Of a stretch of 64,000 nt of DNA, positions 35,960-44,682 are shown in pieces; the first letter of the stretch is position 1; every line of letters begins with the position of its first letter. A program made the translations under genes and the position numbers. This DNA is from Sulfurospirillum oryzae (GTDB lineage: Bacteria; Campylobacterota; Campylobacteria; Campylobacterales; Sulfurospirillaceae), in the NCBI RefSeq assembly GCF_025770725.1, contig NZ_JANZKZ010000001.1, forward strand, positions 434,001-498,000, read 5' to 3'. The notes beneath the pieces are model-generated. The model saw nothing but the letters and a program-made list of their open reading frames with translations, was not told the origin of the DNA and searched no databases.

Positions 35960-37437
35960 TTCACTCCTACATGTAAAATATCAATCAAATAGTGTTGTAA
36001 ACTCGGCTCAATTTTATACAAGAAAAAATCAGGGTAAACACCCATTGCGATGATAAGCACCGCCAAAGGAAGTAGCCCTAAAATCTCGTGCAAGCTTAGG
36101 TCTTGCATATTTGAGACATTGTTATCGCTTTTCACCAAAACCGCTTTTTGAAAGACCCAAAACATATAACTTGCCGCTACCAAAACCGTAAGTGCCGATA
36201 AAACGCCCAAGTAGGGGTTGTAATGAAAAATACCTAACACGATCAAAAGTTCTGCCACAAAGCCGTTCGTACCAGGAATGCCGACGGTGCAAAAAAGCAT
36301 AATGGCAAAGAAAAGTGTAAACCAAGGTGCCCTCCCAGCAATGCCACCAAGTCCTGAAAGAGAGCGAATACCTAAATGTCTCTCCATCACACCCACCAAC
36401 AAGAAAAGCCCGCCAGTCGCAATAGCGTGTGCAACGATCAAAAAGGCACTTCCCATCATACCTTGAACATTGAGCGCAAAAATACCCGCGGTAATCAGTC
36501 CCAAGTGCGAAGCTGAGGAGTAGGCAAACATCTTTTTGATATTGAGCTGACTAATGGCTGCTATGCCGAAATAAACCAAACCAAAAATGCCAAGTGCTAC
36601 AAAATAGACTGAGAATTCTACGAACAGCTCTGGGAAAAGAGGAATCATAAAACGAACCAGTGCATAAACGCCCAATTTCGCCATAATGGAGGAGAGCAAG
36701 AAAACGCCACCCGTTGGTGAGTTTGAGTACGTTTGAAGTAACCATGAATGAAATGGGAAAAGAGGAATTTTGATAGCAAAGGCAAGCATAAAACCAAAAA
36801 AGAGAAGTACCTTTTGCTCACGTGCGATGGTTGTAATATTGACCAAATCCGAGAGCGCAAAACTCCACATACCAAATTCATAGTAGTGTGCAACCCCCAA
36901 ATAGAGAATGCTTACAAACATAAAGAGTGAACCCATGATGGTATAGATCGTGATTTTAAGTGTTGAAAAGACGCGATTGCCCGAGCCAAAAAGACCGATA
37001 ATCATAAAGACCGGCAACAACATCGCTTCCCAAAAGAAATAAAACAGAAAAAGATCCAGAGAGAAAAGTGTTCCGCTAATACCTGTTTGAATAAAAAGCA
37101 TACTAATCCAGTAACTTTTTGAGCGTTCATTTTTCCATAACAGTAAGTAAGCACTAGGAATAAGTGTCGCAATAAGCATTAAAATAATCAGAGAGAAACC
37201 ATCAATTCCTAAGCTATACGAGATGCCGTAACTTTTTATCCACGCATAGTTCTCTTGGAATTGAATCGCTCCTGTGAGTTCAAAATGGGTATAGACATAA
37301 AGCGCCAATGCAAAAATGGTGAGCGAAACCATAAAGGCAACATTGCGTGTTGCGCGAGAATTGAGCGGCAACAACATCGCAACAAAGGCTGTAAGCATCG
37401 GTAAAAATATAATGATTGAAAGAATTCCTATACTCAT
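35956..37437 (-). CDS. nuoM: NADH-quinone oxidoreductase subunit M
   Basis: Antiporter-like subunit of 493 residues with about 14 helices. Recognisable features are the LFYFFWEAMLLPVFMIIGLFG block near 130-150 with the conserved Glu, FAIKIPLFPFHSWLLQTYSNSPTGG (about 220-245) with the TM7 Lys, and the IKKMFAYSSASHLG segment (about 303-316). It lies between nuoL (4-base gap) and nuoN (4-base overlap) and carries proton translocation in the membrane arm. Confidence 0.94.
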   Translation of the reverse strand: MSIGILSIIIFLPMLTAFVAMLLPLNSRATRNVAFMVSLTIFALALYVYTHFELTGAIQFQENYAWIKSYGISYSLGIDGFSLIILMLIATLIPSAYLLLWKNERSKSYWISMLFIQTGISGTLFSLDLFLFYFFWEAMLLPVFMIIGLFGSGNRVFSTLKITIYTIMGSLFMFVSILYLGVAHYYEFGMWSFALSDLVNITTIAREQKVLLFFGFMLAFAIKIPLFPFHSWLLQTYSNSPTGGVFLLSSIMAKLGVYALVRFMIPLFPELFVEFSVYFVALGIFGLVYFGIAAISQLNIKKMFAYSSASHLGLITAGIFALNVQGMMGSAFLIVAHAIATGGLFLLVGVMERHLGIRSLSGLGGIAGRAPWFTLFFAIMLFCTVGIPGTNGFVAELLIVLGIFHYNPYLGVLSALTVLVAASYMFWVFQKAVLVKSDNNVSNMQDLSLHEILGLLPLAVLIIAMGVYPDFFLYKIEPSLQHYLIDILHVGVK

Positions 37438-37441
37438 TGTT

Positions 37442-39325
37442 CTACCCTAATACCAAAATCAAATAACACGATGCCACGCTAATGCCAAGCATCATAATCA
37501 GTGCGTAAAAGCGCACATGTGCATTTTGGACGATGGCAACCACGTGTCCCAGTTTGATGAAACCATGGCTGAGTCCCATAATGAAACGATCTACAAGGTT
37601 CACATCTAAACTCACCGCGATAAATTCACTGAGTTTTTGAATGGAGCGCACAAACAAGAAGTCATAAACCTCATCCACATAAAATTTATGATAGATGATG
37701 CCTTTTGCCTCTTCATGTTTAGAAAGATCGTAGAAACGAAATTTTTTATACGCAATGCCAATGCCTAAAAGTGAAACCGCTACATTGAGTGCCAAGAGTT
37801 GTAACTCCGTTTCATGGCTTACATGTAAAACTCTCATACCCCACTCGCCTAGCCAAGTCCCAATGAGATGAGAGCCTCCAAGAAGCGAAGGCAAGCCTAA
37901 AAAGCCCGCAAAGAGTGAACCCAAAGCAAGTACGACCAAAGGTGCTTTCATAACCCACGAAACATCATGCGGGTGGTTTACATGTAAAGCATTTTTTGCT
38001 TCAAAAACAACAAAAAAGAGTCGGAACATATAGTAAGCGGTCAAAACAGCACTGCACAGCGCAACAGCCCAAATCAGATACTCACCGCTACTAAATGCGA
38101 CCAATAAAATCTCATCTTTACTGAAAAAGCCCGCAAAGGGAGGAATACCACTAATCGCCAAAGTCGCCATAAGCATCGTAGCGTAAACAACCGGTGTGAC
38201 ACGACGCATTTTGCCCATCTTAAAGATGTTTTGCTCATGGTGTAAAGCGATGATGACCGCACCTGCCCCCATAAACAGAAGTGCTTTAAAAAAGGCGTGG
38301 GTAAAGACATGAAAAAGCGCACTGCTGTAAGCGCCTAATCCAACGGCAATAAACATGTAGCCTAGTTGTGACATCGTCGAATACGCCAATATCTTTTTAA
38401 TATCACTCTGTTTGGTCGCAATCACCGCGGCAAAAAGCGCACTAAACGCGCCGATGTAAGCGATGAAAAGACCGATGTTGGGAATGAGCTCATACAAGAA
38501 AGCAAAGCGAGCGACCATGTAAACGCCCGCGGTGACCATCGTTGCGGCGTGAATGAGCGCTGAAACAGGCGTAGGACCTGCCATAGCGTCAGGCAACCAA
38601 ACGTAAAGAGGTATTTGAGCCGATTTTCCCATCGCACCAATGAAGAGTGTCACGCCTACAATTTCAACCATCCAAAGTGGCATCGAAGCCATTTTTTGCG
38701 CAATATTTTCATAGCTAAAGCCCGCTTCGGCACAGTAAAAGAAAAGAATTGCCAGACCGATTAAAAAACCTAGATCGCCCACACGGTTGACGATGAAAGC
38801 TTTATTGCCCGCAACAACGTTTGAATTATCTTGAAAATAGAAGCTAATGAGCAGGTACGAACAAAGTCCTACCCCTTCCCAGCCAATAAACATAATCAGT
38901 GGTCCATCGGCAAGGACTAACAGAAGCATGGAACTTAGGAAAAGGTTGAAGTAGAAGAAAAACTTACCATAACCCTTATCCTCACTCATATACGCGGTGG
39001 CGTAAAGGTGAATGAGCCAACCTACAAAGGTAATAAAAAGCACCATAAACAAAGAGAGCTTATCGCCCAAAAAGCCCATATAGATTTTGTATTCGCCAAC
39101 ACCTAACCACAAATAGGGCTGAAAGTGAAGCGGGGCATCATTCGTCGCAACAGATATAAACGCGATTACACCCATAATAAAACTCATCAACGGTGAAAGA
39201 AGCGCGGGCAAGGTAAACCAGTGTTTGTGTAATGGTATTTGGGTGATAGAAATCATATACAAAAACCCAATCAATACAGACGAGAGCAGAGGTGAGAGCA
39301 CGATGCCTGCAAGAAGAGCACTCAT
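37442..39325 (-). CDS. nuoL: NADH-quinone oxidoreductase subunit L
   Basis: Distal membrane-arm subunit, 627 residues, with about 15 helices. GWEGVGLCSYLLI near 148-160 has the TM5 Glu, MGKSAQIPLYVWLPDAMAGPTPVSALIHAATMV (about 232-265) the TM7 Lys, and KKILAYSTMSQLGYM near 313-327 follows. The long amphipathic and final helix region (about 540-627) is present. It carries two palindrome copies (37819, 37978), read as Leu-His-Val-Ser and Leu-His-Val-Asn, in the variable loop parts. Confidence 0.95.
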   Translation of the reverse strand: MSALLAGIVLSPLLSSVLIGFLYMISITQIPLHKHWFTLPALLSPLMSFIMGVIAFISVATNDAPLHFQPYLWLGVGEYKIYMGFLGDKLSLFMVLFITFVGWLIHLYATAYMSEDKGYGKFFFYFNLFLSSMLLLVLADGPLIMFIGWEGVGLCSYLLISFYFQDNSNVVAGNKAFIVNRVGDLGFLIGLAILFFYCAEAGFSYENIAQKMASMPLWMVEIVGVTLFIGAMGKSAQIPLYVWLPDAMAGPTPVSALIHAATMVTAGVYMVARFAFLYELIPNIGLFIAYIGAFSALFAAVIATKQSDIKKILAYSTMSQLGYMFIAVGLGAYSSALFHVFTHAFFKALLFMGAGAVIIALHHEQNIFKMGKMRRVTPVVYATMLMATLAISGIPPFAGFFSKDEILLVAFSSGEYLIWAVALCSAVLTAYYMFRLFFVVFEAKNALHVNHPHDVSWVMKAPLVVLALGSLFAGFLGLPSLLGGSHLIGTWLGEWGMRVLHVSHETELQLLALNVAVSLLGIGIAYKKFRFYDLSKHEEAKGIIYHKFYVDEVYDFLFVRSIQKLSEFIAVSLDVNLVDRFIMGLSHGFIKLGHVVAIVQNAHVRFYALIMMLGISVASCYLILVLG

Positions 39326-39645
39326 ACCGCCTCCTTTTGCGACAAGGTTCTAAACAGATCCGAATCTAAGGATTTTTTACGACGATAAAGCACAACAATA
39401 AGCGATAAAAAGACGCCCGCTTCAGCGGCAGCAATGGCGATAACCATCATTGCCATCACTTGCGAGCCCATATCGTTATGGTAATTGCTAAGTGCAACAA
39501 AAATGAGGTTGATCGCATTGAGCATCAGTTCGATGGACATGTAAATCACAAAGATATTTTTACGACTTATCACACCTAAAAGACCGATGGAAAAGAGTAT
39601 CATCGCAACAACGATGTAGGCAAATATGCTATGAGTTATCATCAT
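39322..39645 (-). CDS. nuoK: NADH-quinone oxidoreductase subunit K
   Basis: Three-helix subunit of 107 residues. The conserved membrane glutamates are in IYMSIELMLNAINL (about 34-47) and AIAAAEAGVFLSLIV (about 70-84). It overlaps both nuoJ and nuoL by 4 bases (ATGA). Length and motifs are typical. Confidence 0.94.
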   Translation of the reverse strand: MMITHSIFAYIVVAMILFSIGLLGVISRKNIFVIYMSIELMLNAINLIFVALSNYHNDMGSQVMAMMVIAIAAAEAGVFLSLIVVLYRRKKSLDSDLFRTLSQKEAV

Positions 39646-40139
39646 GCGTCTTCCTTTCGACCAAAGACAACAGCACCAATAAGTGCCACCAGAAGCAAAA
39701 TAGAGATGAGTTCAAACGGTAAGAGCCAGTGGGTGAAAAGCTCCATGCCCAAAGGTTTGATCTTGCCAAAATCACTCGAAACCTCTTTTACATGTAAAGG
39801 CATTTTGTAAAAAGCACGCAAGATCAAAAAGTTTATCGGCAACAGTACCAGTGAGCCTAAAAAGAGGCTAATGTTTTTATTGGGCTCTTTGGGAAGATTC
39901 GCCTCTTTGATGTTTAAAAACATGATGATAAAAATAAAAAGTGTGAGAATCGCTCCAGCGTAAATGATGATCTGCACCATAAATAAAAACGAAGCACTTA
40001 AAAGAGCGAACAAGCCAGCCATCGCGATAATCGTCAAAATAAGACTGAGCGCACTGTGAACAGGTTGGTGTAAGCTTACCATACCGACAGCGCCAAGAAT
40101 GGCAAAAAAACTCAGCAATAAAAAGAGAATGTCCATCAT
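39642..40139 (-). CDS. nuoJ: NADH-quinone oxidoreductase subunit J
   Basis: A 165-residue membrane subunit with five helices. The family's QIIIYAGAILTLFIFIIMFL block lies near 56-75 (normally VGAVMVLFLFVVMML). A palindrome copy (39787-39798) gives Leu-His-Val-Lys in the loop near residue 115-120. It overlaps nuoI and nuoK by 4 bases each. Confidence 0.92.
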   Translation of the reverse strand: MMDILFLLLSFFAILGAVGMVSLHQPVHSALSLILTIIAMAGLFALLSASFLFMVQIIIYAGAILTLFIFIIMFLNIKEANLPKEPNKNISLFLGSLVLLPINFLILRAFYKMPLHVKEVSSDFGKIKPLGMELFTHWLLPFELISILLLVALIGAVVFGRKEDA

Positions 40140-40630
40140 CTTTTTTTCTCCTCATTGGCTAAGAGCTGCTCTTTAGTGAGTACAAAATCTTCGCGTTTTT
40201 TGCCAATAAAACTAAAAATCCCACTGTCCATGCGAATAGCATCGCAAGGACATGCCTCAACACAGCCACCGCAAAAGACGCACTCTAAAAGGTCGATGTT
40301 AAAAAGCTCTGGCATTTTTTCATCGACACCATCGTCTCGCTCTTTCGCTTCAATAAAAATACACTCTGCAGGACACGCCGTTGCACACATAAAACAGGCA
40401 ACACAACGTACACTCCCATCCTCTCGTTTGGTCAAGCGATGCGCCCCTCGGTAACGTTCACTGATGTCATGGGGTTGCTCTTCAGGGTAGTTGATGGTTT
40501 TGATCTCTGGCTTATCGCCAAGATTGGTGATGAAGTGCGAAAGGGTTGTTTTCATACCTCCAAAAATGGCAGGCAAATAAAGCTTTTCTTTAAAGGTATT
40601 GCCATGACGGTGAACGATTTTTATGCCCAT
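40136..40630 (-). CDS. nuoI: NADH-quinone oxidoreductase subunit I
   Basis: Ferredoxin-like subunit, 164 residues, carrying clusters N6a and N6b. The motifs are CVACFMCATACPAEC (about 75-89) and CVFCGGCVEACPCDAI (about 116-131), the second with an unusual extra Cys after CP. It starts directly after nuoH and overlaps nuoJ by 4 bases. The style of the N-terminal part differs from the short NuoI of typical Campylobacterota. Confidence 0.94.
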   Translation of the reverse strand: MGIKIVHRHGNTFKEKLYLPAIFGGMKTTLSHFITNLGDKPEIKTINYPEEQPHDISERYRGAHRLTKREDGSVRCVACFMCATACPAECIFIEAKERDDGVDEKMPELFNIDLLECVFCGGCVEACPCDAIRMDSGIFSFIGKKREDFVLTKEQLLANEEKKR

Positions 40631-41914
40631 CTACAGCTCCTTTACCACAACAATGATAGCACTGAGCACGATGTTGGCAATTGCCAAAGGCATCAGCACT
40701 TTCCAGCCAAGAGATTGCAACTGATCGTAGCGAAAACGAGGCAATGTCCAGCGCACCCACACAAAGACAAAATTCATAAAAAGAAGTTTCAGAGCGAACG
40801 TTGCGATTTGAATGACAGCAGTCGCCACATTGGTTGAAGTCTCACTAAGACCTAAGAAAAGCAATGTTCCAAGCCCAACAATCACAAGTATATTAATGCC
40901 TATTAGCCCTTTTTGTAAAAAGGCGCTCTCATGGTTTCTTATATCGCCTGCTTTATGCCAACAATTGTGTTTTTTGATCCAGCGCATCGCATAGAAGCTT
41001 GCCACAGGAAGCGAGACAATGAGAAAACTCAAAAGATAAGGCATGTACGTTTGAAGTGTTTGTGTGTTCAGAAATGGGAGATGATAACCACCCAAAAAGA
41101 GTGTCACTATAAGCGCACTGGAGGCACTCATCGCAACATATTCACCCACAAAAAAGAGTCCAAAACGCATAGCACTGTATTCGGTATGAAAACCGCCTAC
41201 GATTTCGCTCTCACCCTCGGCTAAGTCAAATGGCGTACGATTGGCTTCAGCAAATGCCGTAATGATAAAAATAAGTGCCGCGATGGGTTGCACAATAATA
41301 CCCCACGCAGGAATAAACCCAAACAGTAATTGCCCTTGGTACGTCACAATGTCACCTAGGTGAATCGAGCCGTATGTAATCAGCACTGAAACCAAAGAAA
41401 GACCCATCGCCGCTTCGTAACTGATGACCTGAGCACCCGCACGCATGGCGCCTAAGAGGGAATATTTGTTGCGACTCGACCAACCTCCTAGCATAATGCC
41501 ATACACACTTAGTCCTGCAAAAGCTAAAAACCAAAGCACGCCCAAGTCCATCGGCAGACCCTGCATGATGAACCGCTCGCCGTTAAGGACGAGATCATCC
41601 GCAAATGGCATGACCATAAAGCTCAAAAAGGCTGAGGCAAAAACGATGACGGGTGCAAGGGAAAAGAAAAAACCCTCTTGAATGGCTTTGGCTTTAAAGT
41701 CCTCTTTGAAAACCAGTTTGAGCATGTCGGCAAAAGACTGAATAAGCCCACCCAAACGAATGCCGTTGATATGACAGCGATTGGGTCCCAAGCGATCTTG
41801 AATCAACCCCGCCACACGACGCTCAATCCAGACTAAAATAGGCGCAGCCCCTAGTGAAAAGAGTAGCGCTAGGATAATATTGATGATAATGACGGTAATG
41901 CTAAGGGTACTCAT
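40631..41914 (-). CDS. nuoH: NADH-quinone oxidoreductase subunit H, long form
   Basis: Quinone-site membrane subunit. The family motifs are ERRVAGLIQDRLGPNR (about 31-46), KEDF, EGESEIVGGFHTEYSAMRFGLFF near 233-255, and VRWTLPRFRYDQLQSLGWK close to the C-terminus. At 427 residues it is about 100 longer than the E. coli or Campylobacter protein. The extra part, roughly residues 270-365, adds hydrophobic helices and a WIKKHNCWHKAGDIRNHES loop between the usual last helices. The reading frame is intact, and the insertion is not obviously a mobile element. nuoG overlaps it by 4 bases. Confidence 0.93.
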   Translation of the reverse strand: MSTLSITVIIINIILALLFSLGAAPILVWIERRVAGLIQDRLGPNRCHINGIRLGGLIQSFADMLKLVFKEDFKAKAIQEGFFFSLAPVIVFASAFLSFMVMPFADDLVLNGERFIMQGLPMDLGVLWFLAFAGLSVYGIMLGGWSSRNKYSLLGAMRAGAQVISYEAAMGLSLVSVLITYGSIHLGDIVTYQGQLLFGFIPAWGIIVQPIAALIFIITAFAEANRTPFDLAEGESEIVGGFHTEYSAMRFGLFFVGEYVAMSASSALIVTLFLGGYHLPFLNTQTLQTYMPYLLSFLIVSLPVASFYAMRWIKKHNCWHKAGDIRNHESAFLQKGLIGINILVIVGLGTLLFLGLSETSTNVATAVIQIATFALKLLFMNFVFVWVRWTLPRFRYDQLQSLGWKVLMPLAIANIVLSAIIVVVKEL

Positions 41915-43425
41915 AGCGTTATCTTTGGTGCGTTTTTCAAATCGTCAAAGGAGATGTTTGGCATCACTTCATAAAAGAAGAGTTCCGCCTCCCAAACCTC
42001 TTTACATGTAAAGATTGTATCGCCCAAAATTGCTGCAATAATCGCTAGTAGTGTCTTATGCCCACGGTTATCAATAATAGCACAAGCACTGTGTTGCACA
42101 TAGCCATCCACATTGATAAAACTACCTGCTCTTTTGGTATGCGATGCGATGGGTAAAACCAGTTCAACCTCTTTACATGTAACGTCGCATGAGGAACAGA
42201 GCGTGACAATATTTTTATCGTATCCGACTTCTTTAACCGTGTTTGCATCACTGCGCCCAATCAAAACCACAAGCTCCGCTTTTGCCAATGCTTCATCTAA
42301 TTTTGCTTTGGAATCATCAATCCCCAAAAGAGGAAGCGCTCTGCCATTGGAAGAGCGATCGTTGCATTTTAAAAAGTCATCGCCAAAATGGGTATCAAAA
42401 CGCTCAGGTTCATACGCACTTAGCGTGATTTCGTAGAGCTTTGCGAGCTTTTGCACTCTGACCATCTCTTCAAGCGAAAGATTGGATGAGATCAAAAAGA
42501 GTGTTTTACCCAGATGACGTTTTAAAAGGCGTAGAAGTTTTCCCTCTGCGTATTCATATTCGCTGATTTTACCGCGAATAAGTGCCATAAACTCAGCGTT
42601 TTCATTCTCTTTGTGGTAACTTAGTCTTCCTTCATCGCAGATAAAATAGCCATTAACTTTATCATTCAAGCGCGGGCGATAGCGGTATATCATCTCGTCT
42701 TTATATTTTTCTTTATGGTGATCGACAAAGAGTGAACACCCTCTAGCGCAGTGGTTGCAAATCGCCTCTTTGGTATTTAAAAACCAAACCCGCTTTTGAA
42801 AGCGAAAATCTTTGCTTGTGAGTGCTCCCACAGGGCAGAGATCAACCACATTCATCGCATAAGGGTTGGAGAGTTTGGAGCCTGGAAAAGTAGTAATAAC
42901 CGAGTGATCGGCACGGGAAAGAACACCCAACTCACTCGTTTTAGTGATGTTTTTCGTAAAACGTACGCAACGGGTGCAAAGCACACAGCGTTCTTGATCA
43001 AGTACCACATTTGCACCCAAATCAACATGCTTCTGCCCTCTCGTTTTAGGCGTACTTAAACGACTTTCATACAACCCAACATCCATGTAATAATTTTGCA
43101 AAGAACACTCGCCTGCTTGATCGCAGATAGGACAGTCAATGGGGTGGTTGATGAGTTCAAGTTCGAGTATAGAGCGTTTAACGCGGTCGATATTGGCACC
43201 TTTCGTGCGAATAATCATTCCCTCTTTAATAGGCGTATCACAGGCGATTTGAGGACGTTTTTGCCCTTCAATTTCAACCATACACATACGGCAGTTCCCA
43301 TCTTTTCCAAGAGCAGGGTGGTAACAAAAATGAGGAATGTTGATGTTATGCGCTAAAAGCTCCTCAATCAACAAAGCACCCTCTTTAACCTCTAATACTG
43401 TGCCATCTACCGTAATATGCGCCAT
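41911..43425 (-). CDS. nuoG: NADH-quinone oxidoreductase subunit G, short form
   Basis: Iron-sulfur subunit of 504 residues, short compared with about 900 in E. coli. The N-terminal [2Fe-2S] ligands are C34, C45, C48 and C62. HPIDCPICDQAGEC (about 92-105) gives the His-ligated N5 cluster, CVLCTRCVRF (about 146-155) the N4 site, and CNHCARGC with a later Cys (about 225-260) an N7-like site. The molybdopterin-type C-terminal domain is cut down. It is the first gene of the minus-strand half-cluster. Two palindrome copies lie in the last third, both read as Thr-Cys-Lys or Thr-Cys. Confidence 0.92.
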   Translation of the reverse strand: MAHITVDGTVLEVKEGALLIEELLAHNINIPHFCYHPALGKDGNCRMCMVEIEGQKRPQIACDTPIKEGMIIRTKGANIDRVKRSILELELINHPIDCPICDQAGECSLQNYYMDVGLYESRLSTPKTRGQKHVDLGANVVLDQERCVLCTRCVRFTKNITKTSELGVLSRADHSVITTFPGSKLSNPYAMNVVDLCPVGALTSKDFRFQKRVWFLNTKEAICNHCARGCSLFVDHHKEKYKDEMIYRYRPRLNDKVNGYFICDEGRLSYHKENENAEFMALIRGKISEYEYAEGKLLRLLKRHLGKTLFLISSNLSLEEMVRVQKLAKLYEITLSAYEPERFDTHFGDDFLKCNDRSSNGRALPLLGIDDSKAKLDEALAKAELVVLIGRSDANTVKEVGYDKNIVTLCSSCDVTCKEVELVLPIASHTKRAGSFINVDGYVQHSACAIIDNRGHKTLLAIIAAILGDTIFTCKEVWEAELFFYEVMPNISFDDLKNAPKITL

Positions 43426-43560
43426 TAAATGCTATCCTCATTTGGACGTAGTATTCCAATTCTAGCGAGCATAAACTTTAAAGTAGCTGTCGCTTCGGGT
43501 TTACGCAAATTTTACTCAAGAGATGTTAAACTCTACGGAGTTTTTTTAAAGGATAGCCCA

Positions 43561-44037
43561 ATGCCATCACCTCGTTTTTTTAAAATTCTTGTCGTTGAAA
43601 TTTTAGCTGTTGGTTTGATCGCTGCTTATGTGCTAATTGATGCAAAAGATGTGTACCAATGGTGGGTAGGTGAGACCAATTTTGTCAGTGCTAAAGCTTC
43701 ATGCGATTTGCATGAAAGCGCATGCCAAGCTCTACTCAGTGATGGATCGGAACTTAGCTTGGATATCGAGCCCAAAAGCATTCCTTTGATGAAACCTTTG
43801 CATTTTAAAGTCACTTCAGCCATCGATTTACCGACCATCGAGATTAAGCTTTTTGCAACCAACATGAACATGGGGCTCCATACGATTAAACTTACAAAAA
43901 GTGCTCAAGGTGTTTATGAAGGAGAAGGAATGCTTCCTACATGTATTGTCGGAAATATGATTTGGCAAGCCAATGTTATACTCAACCAAAGCAGCCATAG
44001 CCAAGGAGCTATTTTTTCATTCAAAACAGATAAATAA
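43561..44037 (+). CDS. Membrane-anchored periplasmic protein, possibly FixH/YtkA-like
   Basis: A 158-residue protein with one N-terminal helix (FFKILVVEILAVGLIAAYVLI, about 5-25) and a soluble periplasmic part. The latter half holds IKLFATNMNMGLHTIKL and GVYEGEGMLPTCIVGNMIWQANV, which resembles the beta-sandwich FixH/YtkA pattern (MxMG, then L-P-x-C and W), but recognition is uncertain. The start at 43561 has an AAAGGA site; earlier in-frame codons reach back to 43429 without one. The 135-base gap to the nuoG start holds no other gene. Confidence 0.55.
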   Translation: MPSPRFFKILVVEILAVGLIAAYVLIDAKDVYQWWVGETNFVSAKASCDLHESACQALLSDGSELSLDIEPKSIPLMKPLHFKVTSAIDLPTIEIKLFATNMNMGLHTIKLTKSAQGVYEGEGMLPTCIVGNMIWQANVILNQSSHSQGAIFSFKTDK

Positions 44038-44080
44038 AATTTAAAAGTTACATTTGTTACTAAAGGTAATCTTTCGAAAA

Positions 44081-44096
44081 ATGAATGATTATTCAT
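44081..44096. repeat. Fur-box-like inverted repeat
   Basis: ATGAAT-GATT-ATTCAT, 6-base arms around 4 bases, lies in the 138-base gap before the PAS/chemoreceptor pair. It resembles an iron-regulator (Fur) site loosely, but could be chance in AT-rich DNA. Confidence 0.3.
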
Positions 44097-44175
44097 CATT
44101 TAGTCGGTAATGCGTTATCACTTTTTTAGTTATACTTGTTTCTTTATTTCAATTGGATTTAGAGGAGTTACTGCC

Positions 44176-44682
44176 GTGTCTATTACCCAAAGAGGTGATG
44201 AACTTCACTTTGACGAAAATCTTTTTATAGTCTCAAAAACTGACCTACAAGGCAGAATTACCTATGCTAATGATCTTTTTATTCAGATCTCTGGCTATCA
44301 AGAAAAAGAGTTGATTGGCGCACCGCATAATATTTTGCGTCATCCTGATATGCCAAAAGCTATTTTCAAAATTCTATGGGAACGCGTCCAAGCGGGCAAC
44401 GAAGTTTTTGCTTATGTGAAAAATCGCACTAAATCCAATCAATACTACTGGGTCCATGCTTATATTACCCCTATTATCGATACTAAAACCAAGCAACTTA
44501 TTGGTTATCACTCTGTTAGACGCGCTCCAAGCGCTAAAGGAATTGAAGTGATTGCCCCTTTGTATAAAAAAATGCTTGATGCAGAAGCAAGAGGCGGCAT
44601 TCAAGCTTCTCGTACTCTACTAGATAACACTCTATCTCAACTAAAGGTCAGTTATGATGCCTTCATCCTCTCTTATGAATAG
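44176..44682 (+). CDS. PAS-domain energy-taxis signal protein (CetB/Aer-like)
   Basis: A soluble PAS protein of 168 residues from a GTG start. AGAGGAG eight bases upstream decides for GTG 44176; the frame is open back to an ATG at 44110, which has no such site. The PAS core reads [49 protein letters not shown], matching the Aer/CetB type that holds FAD. The NILRHPDMP signature is diagnostic. Its 3' end overlaps the next gene, a chemoreceptor, by 29 bases, so the two likely form a bipartite redox or energy-taxis receptor, as CetA and CetB do in Campylobacter jejuni. FAD binding is inferred. Confidence 0.83.
   Translation: MSITQRGDELHFDENLFIVSKTDLQGRITYANDLFIQISGYQEKELIGAPHNILRHPDMPKAIFKILWERVQAGNEVFAYVKNRTKSNQYYWVHAYITPIIDTKTKQLIGYHSVRRAPSAKGIEVIAPLYKKMLDAEARGGIQASRTLLDNTLSQLKVSYDAFILSYE

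Noticed and set aside
40631-41914. A frameshift or inserted element behind the unusual NuoH length.
   Set aside because: The frame is continuous, family motifs flank the extra part on both sides, and no repeats border it.
44081-44096. Fur-box-like repeat as proof of iron control of the PAS/chemoreceptor pair.
   Set aside because: The match is loose and such AT-rich inverted repeats are frequent by chance. It is listed only as a weak feature.
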